The notes under the pieces were generated by a model that had not been told where the DNA came from, ran no database searches, and saw only the letters and a program-made list of their open reading frames with translations. Position numbers and translations under genes: made by a program. Below are positions 20,641 to 31,774 of a DNA stretch of 64,000 bases, piece by piece. Within the stretch, counting starts at the first letter, position 1; the number at the start of each line of letters is the position of its first letter. This DNA comes from Blepharisma japonicum (taxonomy: Eukaryota; Ciliophora; Heterotrichea; Heterotrichida; Blepharismidae), in NCBI GenBank assembly GCA_949751835.1, contig CATKHK010000121.1, positions 45,616 to 109,615 on the forward strand. The letters are read 5' to 3'.

Positions 20641-23600
20641 ATGTGGATTCCATTTCTGCTGTGTATTGCCTATGCTCAAGTAGAAGTCAAGCTCTCCACA
20701 CAATGGAAAGGTCCAAGCGAAAAAAGCTTGATTCAAGAAATGAGGTAATTTTCACCTAGTGAGTATTTTGCTGAAATCGGGAAATTCTGGGAATTTTTGG
20801 ATAAAATTTTGATTGAGAATGAACCAAATTTTGAAAAATTGGCTGAGAAAGTGTCGAGAAGTGATATTGAAAGAAAAGTCTTACTATTTTCTTTATACAA
20901 CAGAGAGTTTTCTGCAAGAATGGAGTTCTATTCAAAATTAGAAATTCATGATCGAGAATCCTTAACAGAAGATTGCAAAGTTTTTTACGTGATAAATTCA
21001 CAACCATCATGTAAACTTGACCAAGCTTTATTTAGCACCCCTCCAAGGACACAATACAACTTTGATCATACTTTTAATGAAAATCTAAATTCAGTCACTG
21101 CCTATGTCGATATCACAGATCCTCAATTCCAAAAAATTCACCAAGAAATCAAGCAGTTCTGCATTGATAATAATTCAGCTTATATCCTTAGGCACATTGA
21201 TGTCAGAAGTGAAAAAATTGACTATTTAGGTGGATATGGGGCTGAATTGCTTGTGAAAAATATGGAATATAAGCCTGTTGAAGATGCAAATAAAGTAGAA
21301 AGCCAAGACAACGAAAATTGGAATTTAGAAGGTAATTCCTATATAGATTTGCCATTTAAAGCACTAGTAAAGCTACTATCAGTTTTACCTGATTGGGATA
21401 AAATGGCAGATATTTTAGAAACTATTCCATTACACCTTGCCGATTTTTCAGGTGCAAACTATACAAAAGCGCTAAAAAGTGAAGTAATGATGAGTGCTTA
21501 CACAAACGCACAGGTATTTGCTAATTAGCTAATTGGAGAAAACATGCTACTGATAAACAACCATTATTTATCACCTGATTTTTACACAATTTTAGGCACC
21601 TTAAGAGCAGAAATCCACGCTTTAGAAGAAATTAAAGCTTTAGGGATTCCACACCAAAATGCTCTTAAAATACTTGAAAATTCTAACTTGAAGCTGCATC
21701 AATATAAGGGACAAGGCGGGCTTATAAAAACAGGCCCTCAAACTGGACGAGTCTACATGAATGACTTAGAAAATGACAAAAAATATTCCTCCTGGACGAA
21801 AAATTACCAGGCATTCTTGATGTCTTATGGAAACGAGCTTGAAGAAGTTGCTAGGAATTTTTTTAATTTTATTGTAGTTGTAGATATCAGGACTGAGGCT
21901 GCATGGAATTCAGTCCAATTTGCCTTAAAAATGTATCTAGAAAATTGGCCTGTAAGAATAGGGTTTATTTTTATTGGAAATGACCCTGTTGTAAATGTAA
22001 TTACACAAGGACTTAAACAACTGAAAAATAAAGAAACTGAAATTTTTGAATTTCTGATGAGCATGAATAAAGATACCACAATAGATGATGCGATAAATGC
22101 ATTTAGCGCCTATTGCACTGATTGCGAATTTGATGAAGAGCTAAGCCATACTGTTACTAGAGCTAATAACTTCTGTGAAGAGTCAGGAATTTGTGGACCT
22201 GCTACTTGGATTCTGAATGGGAAAGTTTTAGATATTTCAATTAATCCAGAGGAAGAGGAAGAATCTGAAAATAAAATAGTGCTCGAGCTGCTTAAAGAAA
22301 AACGCCAAATTGCGATGATGGTAATGTATGGGATGGTTGATCCGCCCCTAGAATCATTTTTTGAAAATGTAAAGCATGGAAAACCAGTAGAAAGGCTTAA
22401 CTTAGAAATTACTCATAAAACTTCTACTGAAATTGATTTAATTCAAAAAATAGAAAAAGGGTTTACAGTGGAGCTTAATGATTTGCCTAAAGTAGCGACT
22501 ATTACAGTTATTGCAGGAGATACAGATAAAGATTTAATTATGCACACACTGGAAATTTTTAAGAGATTTTCTCATTTAGGAATAAGGATCAGATATACTT
22601 TTGCCTCCTCAGAAATAAGCCAAGAATGGTACAAAATATTATGCTTTTTAAAAAATTTGCAGGAAAAAAAGAAAATTGGAAACGTTGATTTCGAAGAATT
22701 TCAATGCGAGTATAAAGAAGATGAAATCAAACAAGATTTTGGAGGATACAAAGGAAGCTTAAAATCTGTTGTAGTTGTAAATGGAAGAATCATTCAGAAG
22801 AAGTTCATAAAATCTTTCAGAGACATAATGATCGCCCATGAAACTGAATCTTCCAGAGTTGGAGTAAATGGAATTTTGGAAGAAATTTCTAATATAGTTA
22901 CACCAGAAAATCAATCAGATATTATTGAAAAAATTTCTCTTATCTTGCTGAGTCATATAAAATTTTTGCCCTATTTTGCTCAATATTCATCCCACCCAAT
23001 TCCTCAAAATATGCGAAAACCTTCTATAACAAAGCTTGTGGCATCTGATAATGAAGTCAATTTTAAAGTTGATATGCTGCTAAATCCACTAAGTGAAAAA
23101 GGTCAAATTCTTGCATCTCTTGGAAAGTGGCTCTTATCCATAGGCTCCTCAGTTAATGCAACGCTAAATCCAGATCTTGACCCTAAGAAAAAAATCCTTC
23201 CTATTAATAGGTTTCATAAAATCCATATAAAATCGAGTTTCCATGATTTCATGAAGCTCGGCGAAACAAGCAGCAAGACTTTTACCTTAGGACTTGATGT
23301 TCCTGAATCTTGGGTCGTCAGTACAACTTCATCAGATGACCTTGACAATTTAATGCTTAACGAACCTATAAGTGTAAGTTATGAGCTTAAAAATCTTTTG
23401 GCAACTGGCCAATGCACAGAATATGTCCAAGGCTACGAAACTGAGCCTCCTAGTGGCTTACAACTTGCTTTAAAAAATAGCACACACGTGATTTCAGATA
23501 CTATTGTGATGAAAAATCTCGGCTACTATCAATTCAAGGCAAATCCTGGAATTTACAACATTTCCCTATTCCCAGGAAGAAGCGAAGAGCTGTTTAATAT

Positions 23601-24591
23601 AATGAATTCGCCAGAAATTATTGCAAAAGACTTATCTGGGAATACACAAAGATTAAGTGTGTCTAAAAAGCTAGGGTATGAAAATGAGGTTTTATTGAAC
23701 TCTGAATCAATTGAAGATCTAGGAGACGTAATTCACATTTTTTCGTTAGCCAGTGGGAAACTATATGAGAGATTAATGAAAATTATGATTCTTTCAGTCA
23801 TGAGGAATACAAAATCAAAGGTAAAGTTTTGGCTTTTTGAGGACTTTTTCACACAAAATTTCAAAAATTCATTAGAAGCATTTTCTAAAAAAGTAGGTTT
23901 TCAGTATGAGTTTGTCAGCTATAAATGGCCGAGTTGGCTTTTTGCACAAAGAGAGAAACAAAGGATAATATGGGCTTATAAAATATTGTTTTTAGATGTG
24001 ATGTTTCCATTAAATGTCAAAAAAATCATTTATATTGATGCTGATCAAGTAGTTAGAGCTGACATAAAAGAGCTGTGGGACATAGACTTAGAAGGAGCTC
24101 CATATGGATATACACCATTCTGCGACTCTAATCCTGACACTGAAGGCTTCAGATTCTGGAAGCAAGGGTATTGGAGAGACCATCTTAAAGATTTGCCTTA
24201 TCATATAAGTGCATTATATGTAATCGACTTATTTAAGTTCAGAAGCATGGGCGCTGGAGATATTTTAAGATACTTTTACGAAACAATGGCCCCTAACCCT
24301 GATTCCTTGTCTAATTTAGACCAAGATTTACCTAACTTTGCCCAGTATCAGGTCCCTATCAAGTCTTTACCTAGTGAGTGGCTTTGGTGTGCTACTTGGT
24401 GTTCAGAAGCAACAAAATCCAAAGCAAAGACCATTGACCTCTGCAATAACCCCCTCACAAAAGAACCAAAAATCCATGCAGCAAAAAGGATAATTTCTGA
24501 ATGGGAAGAATACGACAATTTCATAAGGAACTTTGAAAACCCAGAGGAGCCCCAAGAATTAGAAGAAGCACCTAAGAAAATAGATTTATAG
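20641..24591 (+). CDS. UDP-glucose:glycoprotein glucosyltransferase, paralogue 2
   Basis: Spliced protein of 1306 aa. Signal peptide MWIPFLLCIAYAQ; introns at 20745-20759 and 21514-21528, both 15 nt and at positions shared with paralogue 1. UGGT thioredoxin-like repeats fill the first ~1000 residues. The GT24 domain contains IYIDADQVVRADIKELWDIDL, the invariant NLDQDLPNFAQ and PSEWLWCATWCSE blocks, all intact. Every Trp codon is TGG, in sharp contrast to paralogue 1. It is somewhat shorter than animal UGGT (~1500 aa). The C-terminus KKIDL is not a classical KDEL. This copy keeps all active-site motifs and is likely the main ER enzyme. Confidence 0.95.
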
Positions 24592-24602
24592 AAGTTAATA
24601 GA

Positions 24603-25594
24603 TTAGTCTAAACGAAGGAGCCTAGAGATATCTTCTTTAGCAGAGTCTTCATATTTCTGCCAGACTGTTTGAGTCAGAGTGGGCATTGCAAAGACCCAGG
24701 CAGCAATAGCAATGCTATAAAATAAGCTTCCTCTGAATAGCACATCAATTCCTTCCTGTGTAGCCACTTTCCACATGCAGTGAAGCACTCCTTTGTATTT
24801 CCTCTCTGGCATGCCTATGTGTGATTCTTGGCACGCTACTCTTCTCTGAGCTGTTAAAAATGGGTATGCTATAAAATACGGCGCAAGTCCTAGTAAAATT
24901 TCTTTGATAAAAACATTATATTTGTTGTTTCGCTTTAGGCCTAAAATTTCGTCAGTCATATCATCAATCATAGGTGCGTGATTTGTCCATATACTAATAA
25001 TGGCTTGCTTTGGCAAAATTCCACCCCAGCCTTGATACATGCTTCTGAAGCCTGAGAGCTTCCACATATGGAAAAAATCGTCATAAGTCCTGAAATTGGC
25101 TCGTCGGTTTTGCTGGATAAAGCGGGTTTGGGCAACAAAAATAGGCTGGATTATGGCTTCACACATCGAGCTTAATAAAGTTTCTATACTAAATAAAGCT
25201 TACCTGTAATGATTCTTTCCTGTGAAGACTTGATGTAGTTTTCTCCAAAATAAGAAAAAGTGAGATGTGTACCAGCTGTTCTTGCAAGTATACCAAAGTA
25301 AAAATGAGAAATCCCCATAAAAAAGCCTCGGTAGAATCCTAGATAGCCTTGAAAGGAATTTCATATGATGGCTGAATTTGCGTTTTTGAATAATGGTGCC
25401 TTGTAAGGTCTATTAGCTGGGTGAGGATATCATATAAAGGATGAGACCTTTTCTGCGTAAGATTTTCCAATATAATTGGGGATTGATGGAATTGGTGATA
25501 ATTGCAATTGAGTAGAAATTTGCAGGAAAGGATAAACACATAAATTGATGGAAGCGTTAATCAAGCCAGCTAGATGAGGTCCATATAGCTTCAT
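24603..25594 (-). CDS. Mitochondrial carrier family (SLC25-like) protein
   Basis: About 323 aa if a 20-nt intron (25184-25203, gtaagctttatttagtatag) is removed. That is longer than the usual 15-16 nt, but it is the only removal I found that restores the frame, and the resulting length suits the family. Start ATG 25594 gives MKLYGPHLAGLINASINL. Three repeats are visible with Pro-kinked helices: CVYPFLQISTQLQ, then IIQPIFVAQTRFIQQ, then YFIAYPFLTAQRRVA. Repeat 1 includes GYLGFYRGFF, repeat 2 FRSMYQGWGGILP, repeat 3 GIDVLFRGS. The acidic residue of the P-x-[DE]-x-x-[KR] signature is missing in all three, so it may be an atypical or MTCH-like member. Two TGA codons. Its stop is 11 bp from that of UGGT-2. 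Confidence 0.8.
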
Positions 25595-25668
25595 TCTCCC
25601 TATTTACGCTTTACTTTCATTTTCTTGGAGTTTTTGGTAGACTAACTCATCCATTTTAGTATATCCAC

Positions 25669-26427
25669 TTATCTAAAATGCTTTTTATTTATATATGATA
25701 TATAGCTTAACACATCTTCCATGCTCATTTTCTTATCATTTCTATCAGGCAGTTCAGGTGCAAGATTTATCTGAGCCAGATTTGAAGAACTTAGAGGGTT
25801 TCTTTTCGAGGATTTCAAGTCTCTTCTTGAATCACTCGTATTTAAATTCATTGAAGAATTCAATGGGTTATCGCTTGCCAATAAATATTGTGAAGTCTTG
25901 TTTACAGGAGTGCTTGGCCTAGAGTTTCCTTTGATAATCAGTTCCCCAGGTTCTAATAAAGAAGGCTCTTTTTGAATGGTTTTTTGGGAGATATCTCTTT
26001 TAATCCTTGATGAAGCCCCTGATTTTATCCTTGTCAATCGGTTATTTTCTATTATGTGCTTTGAGGTAGATCTTATTGAAGATTTAGAACGTAAAATGTC
26101 TGGTAGCACATTTTTCTCAGTTTCAAGTTTAGGCTTGGGTTTCTCGATTATTTTTAAGGAAGGGTTGCTCTGGCTGCGAGTTCCTTGAGTAAGAGACCTT
26201 GAACCTTTAGAAAAAGAGCTGAAAAATGCTTCCATTCAGTCTTCTTTTGGCTTTGGCGATTTCATTCTGAATTAAAAGTACATGCTTTGTAACAAGTTAT
26301 TGAAATTATTAGAAGAGTATTCTTCTTTAAGCTTAGAGTTTAGGAAGGAGGGCTTGATTGACACTTTTCGCTTTCGAATAATTCTACGCTTGCGTTTTTG
26401 AGGTTTTTTCACTTCTGAGTTTTCCAT
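25669..26427 (-). CDS. Disordered basic protein, unknown
   Basis: Protein of 247 aa after removal of a 15-nt intron at 26267-26281 (gtacttttaattcag in sense). It begins MENSEVKKPQKRKRRIIRKRK, a strong nuclear-localisation-type cluster. The rest is rich in Ser, Lys and Arg, with many RS/KS dipeptides and a final helix (MEDVLSYISYINKKHFR). One TGA-Trp. No globular domain recognised. The intron supports this being a real, expressed gene. Confidence 0.65.
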
Positions 26428-26469
26428 TATTTGATCTTAAGAAAATTTACAAAAATTAATAAAACATTT

Positions 26470-28599
26470 TTACAAATATTTCTTTATTATATTCGCCAAA
26501 GTATTGGGGGGACAAGGCTTTGGCATACAGTCTACCATGCCACATTCAAAACAGGCATTTCGATCTTCGTCAGAGCTATAAGCAGAATATCCAACTATTA
26601 TTGGCAGTTTCTTTAGAATTTTGTCCTTATACAAGTTGACAAGAATTCTGGTAGCTTCATAACCATTGATATCAGGCATGCAGCAGTCCATTATAACGAT
26701 CTTGTACATTTTAGAAGTTTGGTCATAGGCTAAAATTTTATTGATCGCTTCTTTTCCATCGCAGGACTCTTGAAAAGAGATATTAAGCTGTGATAAAATC
26801 GATCCTAAAACAGCTCTATTAAACTCATTATCGTCTACTATCAAAACATCAATAGGCTCTTTTAATGTCGCAGTCATATAAGGAATAACGTCAAAATGGG
26901 TAATATCCTCTTTCTCAATTGCCATTATTTTTTCTCAGCTTGAACAAGATGGAGGCTCTTGGAAAATATCGATAGAAAATTTAAAGGTGGAGCCTTGGCC
27001 TTGGGTTGACTTTACTTTAATAGGGCCGCTTCCTAATGCTTTTGACAAGATATTAGAGATGCAGAGTCCCAGCCCGCATCCTTGAGGGTTGATGCTAGGG
27101 ATATTATTAGTGCTAAATTCAGTAAATAGCTTTTGTTTCACGTCTTCTGTCATTCCAATGCCAGTATCTTCTACGTAAATTTTCAGTTGGTTTTTACAGC
27201 CAAGCACACAACAAATTTCTATTGATCCGGACAATGTAAATTTTAGTGCGTTGCTTAATAGATTCAATAAAACTTGACTAAGCCTCAAAGGATCCGTATA
27301 AACTCTTTCAGGTATTAACGGATCGATCCTGCATATTAAGCTTAATTTTTTCTTTTTAACTTGCAAGCTGATCAATTCAAAAGCATTCGACACAATTTGC
27401 CGAAAGTCACAATGGATTTTTTTTATAGAAAACGCCCCAGCCAGCATTTTTGAATAGTCCAATAAATCGTCAATAAGAGACAACATAAGTTTAGAAGAAA
27501 TAGAAACAATTTTGAGATTATTGTACTCGTCACTATCTTTGCTTATATGTGGCTTATTTAGCAGATCATTAACAAAAAAGCTTATTGCGTTAAGAGGTGT
27601 CCTTAATTCATGAGAAACCGATCTTAGCAGGACAGTTTTCATGTTATCGTCAGCTATACGTTTTTCAAGCTCAATTATTTGGTTTACATTTCTTACTGTC
27701 AAAAACAGAGAGTTGTGATTTTCCCATACAATTCTTCGAACTTTTCATTGAAGATATACATTATTTAGCCGTGTGATCCCCAAAGTAATTTCTGAAGAAT
27801 CCAAATGACTAAAGGCGTAATTAATGTGGTCAATCAGAAAATCCGAAATTTCGAATTCTGACACTTTTCTATCAGGGCAAAATTTAAAAGCTGACAATTC
27901 TGAATAAATTTCATTTTGACTGCAGTTTAAAAGCTTTAGGATGTTATCATTAATAAACTCGATTTCATTACTTGATGAAACTACCACAATCCCATCAGAA
28001 AAAGCTTGGGAAATGATCTTAAACCGGTCTTTTGACTCTTCTATCTCATGTAAATAGAGAGATCGCTCATATGCGAGTTTCTGCTTATAATATATCCCGA
28101 CATTGATAAGGACTATAATTGCAAGAATAGTATTGAATTGGAAAACGCTCATCTGTGCTGAGTTAAAAATCATATCGTGTAAGAATCATATGTAAATATA
28201 CTTGAAAAGAATGAAGTTCAATAGGTATTTGTTCCTGATCATTGGTAATTGCAAATGAGTCATCAGGACGAATGAAAAAGATTGAAAAACAGCGGCCATT
28301 TGGCTTACCATAAAGGCTTTGGAAGTAAGACAAACTAAATTGTAAATTTCAGTGGATACCATTGCTGCTGTATTCTTGCCTACCGCTCCTAATCTCTCAG
28401 AAAACTTAAGGAATATTATCATTACTATGTGAAATGACGGGAAAATTAAAGTTTCTTTTACAGCAACGTTCTGAGTTCATAAAAAAATCATAGCTCTAGT
28501 AAAGATTGAGATAAAGCCAAATATATAGCTAAAGTATAAGAGGAGCTTGTATAAGTGATCTATTTCTTCGGTCCACCAAAGTTTTCTATATCGTTCCAT
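26470..28599 (-). CDS. Hybrid sensor histidine kinase / response regulator
   Basis: Reading TGA as Trp fuses four standard-code pieces into a 709-aa protein. Order: several N-terminal TM helices (residues ~15-190); a PAS-like sensor (~205-290, with FKIISQAFSDGIVVV); the dimerisation domain with H-box SVSHELRTPLNA (phospho-His ~330); an HATPase_c domain with N-box LLNLLSNALKF, G1 DTGIGM and G2 GCGLGLCIS; and a C-terminal receiver with acidic pair VDDNEFN (~589-590), phospho-Asp in IVIMDCCMPDINGYEA (~638) and the PKP lysine near the end. All catalytic residues are present, so it is an active membrane sensor. The ligand is not predictable. Confidence 0.93.
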
Positions 28600-29475
28600 T
28601 TATAATTGATTGTTGAGTTTGATTATGGATCTTATTATTCTCTCTTTATTTTCATAGCTTAAAGTTAATGTATAAAGATCGTATAACTGAAAAGATCTTT
28701 AATAAATAAAATGACAAAAAATAAATAAAAAGACTGGGATAATTGGATTTAGGTGTTTTAGCTTCGCATTAAGGATTGCGTCATTAGTTTTTTTTTATTT
28801 ATTTAAAATTAATATGTAAGTTTAGGAAGCATAATAAATCTTCTTTGAGAATTTGGACGTCAAAAATTGTTTTCTATTTCCTATTTTGATATTTATAGCC
28901 TAATTAATATTTGTTGATTTATGAAAATTTAGCTTAGGCCGTCATTTTCTATCTCCTCCTATTAATAATAGTCTAGATCAAGCTAGCTTTCTCCTATCTT
29001 TCAAATTATCCAGGTAGCTTATTCATAAGCTCTGATTTTGATAGCCTTGCAGGAGAGCAAACACTGAGACATAATCCATTATATGTATATTATTAATAGA
29101 AAAACCAAGATTTTAGCAAAGCCAATTTATCACTACCTCAATTAGGATAATAAAAATTATCTATTAGTGAGGCTTATAACAATTATGTGTAAATAAGCCA
29201 CAGAATTTAGCTCTCAATAGCCAAGAAGTCTGAATATATTGTGACAAGGAAATATTTTTTTCTTAGCAACCTGAAGTACGTTCATAAGTTCTCAATTGAG
29301 ATTCTTTCTAATATTCCTTGAAATTTATCTAAATCTTCCAAAAACTCTATATATATTTCTTAACTTATTCTTTCCCTAAAAAGACTTCTAGTTAAGCAAT
29401 ATCAGACATCCCTTTAAAAATCTAGAAATTTCTAAGAGACTCAAATAGGACAGTGAGGAATCCTTATATAATTAA
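28600..29475. other. Intergenic region upstream of HSP110
   Basis: About 875 bp, AT-rich, between divergent histidine-kinase and HSP110 genes. No ORF or RNA gene recognised. A heat-shock-element-like palindrome near its right end is listed separately. Confidence 0.4.
29424..29435. promoter_or_regulatory. Candidate heat shock element
   Basis: The 12-bp perfect palindrome TAGAAATTTCTA contains the core GAAnnTTC unit bound by HSF and is followed by a near-match (TTCTAAGAG) to a third unit. It lies about 40 bp upstream of the ATG of an HSP110 chaperone gene, where a heat-shock promoter element would be expected. In AT-rich DNA such palindromes also occur by chance. Confidence 0.35.
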
Positions 29476-31749
29476 ATGTCAGCAGCAGCAATCGGAATTG
29501 ATCTTGGCAGTCACAACGTCGTCATATCCATCGTCAAAGGTGGCGGTGTAGAAATCCTTACAAACGATTTATCAAATCGTTCCACTCCTGCAGTAGTAGG
29601 TTTTGGCGATAATCAAAGACTCATAGGGGAGTCAGGACTCAGCAAACTCATGACAAACTTTCGAAACACAGTTCTCTTTCCTACACGCTTTTTGGGATTA
29701 AACTCTTCCTGTCAAAATCTTCATAATGAATCCAAATGGCTTACAAATAAACTAGTCACTTTAGAAGACGGAAAACTTGCCCACGAAGTAAGATACTTAG
29801 GCGAAAATATGACATTTACAAGTGAAAGAGTGGTCGCTATGCTGCTATCAGGGATGAAATCTCTATGCCAAAGGGCTGGGCTTAATGTTAATGATGTAGT
29901 CATTTCAGTCCCTTGCTACTTTACAGAAACTGAAAGGCGGGCTTTACTAGATGCTATTTCTATATCTGGTTTGACTTGTGCAAGAATTATGAATGACAAC
30001 ACTGCTTCAGCGCTCAGCTACGGGCTATTTCGTAGCTCAGAGTTCACAGAAGAACCAAGAACTGTAGCATTAGCAGATATGGGGCATTCCAAGTTCACAG
30101 TCTCCATTGTACAATTCACCAAGGACAAGCTTCAGGTCCTTACACATGTATCTGACAAAAATCTTGGCGGGAGAGATTTTGACTGGAAAATCATGGAATT
30201 CTTTGCCAATGGATTCGAAAAAAAGCATGGAATCAATCTCTTAAATAACCAGAAAGCAAAGTGCAAAATGGCTGTTGCAGTAGAAAAGCTTAGAAAAATG
30301 CTATCAGCAGGGCCTGAAGCTGTGCTGAATTTGGAATATATTGCTGAAGATTTAGACCTTAATGGAATTATGAAGAGAGAAGAATTCGAAAGTCTGGTTG
30401 AAGAATACTTGCAGCGAATTGATAATTTGTGTAGGGAGGCTTTGGAAAAAGCTGGAGTGGTAAGTGTGCATTCAGTAGAAATATTAGGAGGAGGGACCAG
30501 AATGCCATGTGTGCAAAGAGCTATTGCTAAAGCTTTCAATGTGGAGTCTGTAAGCAAAACTTTAAACCCAGAAGAAGCCATTGCAAGAGGCTGTGCTGTA
30601 CAATCTGCTATGCTTTCTCCTCTTTTTAAAGTCAAAGAATTCTCAATACAAGACATTGTCACTGTTCCAATTAACATAAAATCTACCTCTATTGATATGG
30701 AAGTCGAAGCAGAGCCACAGCTGCTTTTCCCAGAGAAGAATGTATTCCCTACAACTAAAATCTTAAAACTTCAAAAGAACCAGCCATTTAAAATGAGCCT
30801 CTTTTATTCACAGCCTCCACTTGAAGGTCTTGGATGTGATGTAGCTGAATTTGGTATCCTCTGCCCCAGTGGTAGCGAAAAAGATATAAAAGTCTACATC
30901 AAAATGAATGGGCATGGGGTCATAAATCTAGAAAAGGCAGAATTAATTGAAGAAATCGCTGAAGAGGAAAAGACAGCAGAAAATTCTACAGAAATCAAAG
31001 AAGAAGCGAAGAAAAAAAAGTATAAAAGGACTGAGCTTCAAGTCACAAGATTTTTGAAAGGACTGCAAGGGGAAGAGCTTAAAACTTATATAAGCGAAGA
31101 ACAAAGGATGGCAGCAGAAGATAAGATTGCTCAAGAGACTTCTGAAAAAAGAAATGAAGTAGAAGCTTATGTCTATGAAGCAAGGTCAAAATTAAGCTCT
31201 TCACTCAGAGATTATGTAACCCCAGATCAGTTGCAGACAATCTTAGCATTTTTAGAAGAAACTGAAAGCTGGGTGTATAATGAAGGGTCAAGCGCTACAA
31301 AGAACCTATACCTAGACAGGCTGGAAAAACTGAAAGAACGCATAGAGCCTATTATAAGAAGATATAATTTATATAACTCCTACCCTCAGCTAACAGCTGA
31401 TCTCCAAGAAGCCTTGTTATGGAGCAAGGAGCAAGCACAGTCAAATTCTGATTTCCATTCACATATCCCACAGGAGGACAGAGAACGAATCCTTGTAAAA
31501 CACGCAGAAATCTCTAACTGGCTACAAGCTGCACTCACACAGATTGCAGGCTACTTAAAATATCAAGACCCTGAAATTTCTACTGAAGAGTTTGTGAAGA
31601 GAACTATTCAGATCCGAGAAATCACTACACAAATTATGAATAAGCCCAAGCCAGCACCTCCGAAGAAGGAAGAGCCAATGCCAGCTGAGGAAAAAGAAGC
31701 CAAAGTAGGCGAAGAAGCCAAGACTTCAGAAGACATGGAGCTAGATTAA
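29476..31749 (+). CDS. HSP110/HSPA4-family chaperone (HSP70 nucleotide-exchange factor)
   Basis: Protein of 757 aa, single frame, no TGA. The N-terminal actin-like ATPase domain (1 to ~385) starts AAIGIDLGSHNVVISIV and contains NRSTPAVVGF, FPTRFLGL, VPCYFTETERRA, ADMGHSKFTVSI and the EILGGGTRMP phosphate-2 motif. The divergent substrate-binding region has a long acidic Lys/Glu loop (~485-515) and an extended alpha-helical C-terminus ending in acidic residues. The length and acidic insertion distinguish HSP110/Sse from canonical HSP70 (~640 aa, EEVD end). In the cytosol it acts as exchange factor and holdase for HSP70. Convergent with the S28-like gene 25 bp downstream. Confidence 0.93.
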   Translation: MSAAAIGIDLGSHNVVISIVKGGGVEILTNDLSNRSTPAVVGFGDNQRLIGESGLSKLMTNFRNTVLFPTRFLGLNSSCQNLHNESKWLTNKLVTLEDGKLAHEVRYLGENMTFTSERVVAMLLSGMKSLCQRAGLNVNDVVISVPCYFTETERRALLDAISISGLTCARIMNDNTASALSYGLFRSSEFTEEPRTVALADMGHSKFTVSIVQFTKDKLQVLTHVSDKNLGGRDFDWKIMEFFANGFEKKHGINLLNNQKAKCKMAVAVEKLRKMLSAGPEAVLNLEYIAEDLDLNGIMKREEFESLVEEYLQRIDNLCREALEKAGVVSVHSVEILGGGTRMPCVQRAIAKAFNVESVSKTLNPEEAIARGCAVQSAMLSPLFKVKEFSIQDIVTVPINIKSTSIDMEVEAEPQLLFPEKNVFPTTKILKLQKNQPFKMSLFYSQPPLEGLGCDVAEFGILCPSGSEKDIKVYIKMNGHGVINLEKAELIEEIAEEEKTAENSTEIKEEAKKKKYKRTELQVTRFLKGLQGEELKTYISEEQRMAAEDKIAQETSEKRNEVEAYVYEARSKLSSSLRDYVTPDQLQTILAFLEETESWVYNEGSSATKNLYLDRLEKLKERIEPIIRRYNLYNSYPQLTADLQEALLWSKEQAQSNSDFHSHIPQEDRERILVKHAEISNWLQAALTQIAGYLKYQDPEISTEEFVKRTIQIREITTQIMNKPKPAPPKKEEPMPAEEKEAKVGEEAKTSEDMELD

Positions 31750-31774
31750 TATAACAAATTTTTAATAAATGATG

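Noticed and set aside
25339-25539. Minus-strand 66-aa ORF (containing YDILTQLIDL)
   Set aside because: It overlaps in another frame the carrier reading frame, which has clear family motifs (CVYPF, GYLGFYRGFF) and continues into the C-terminal half.
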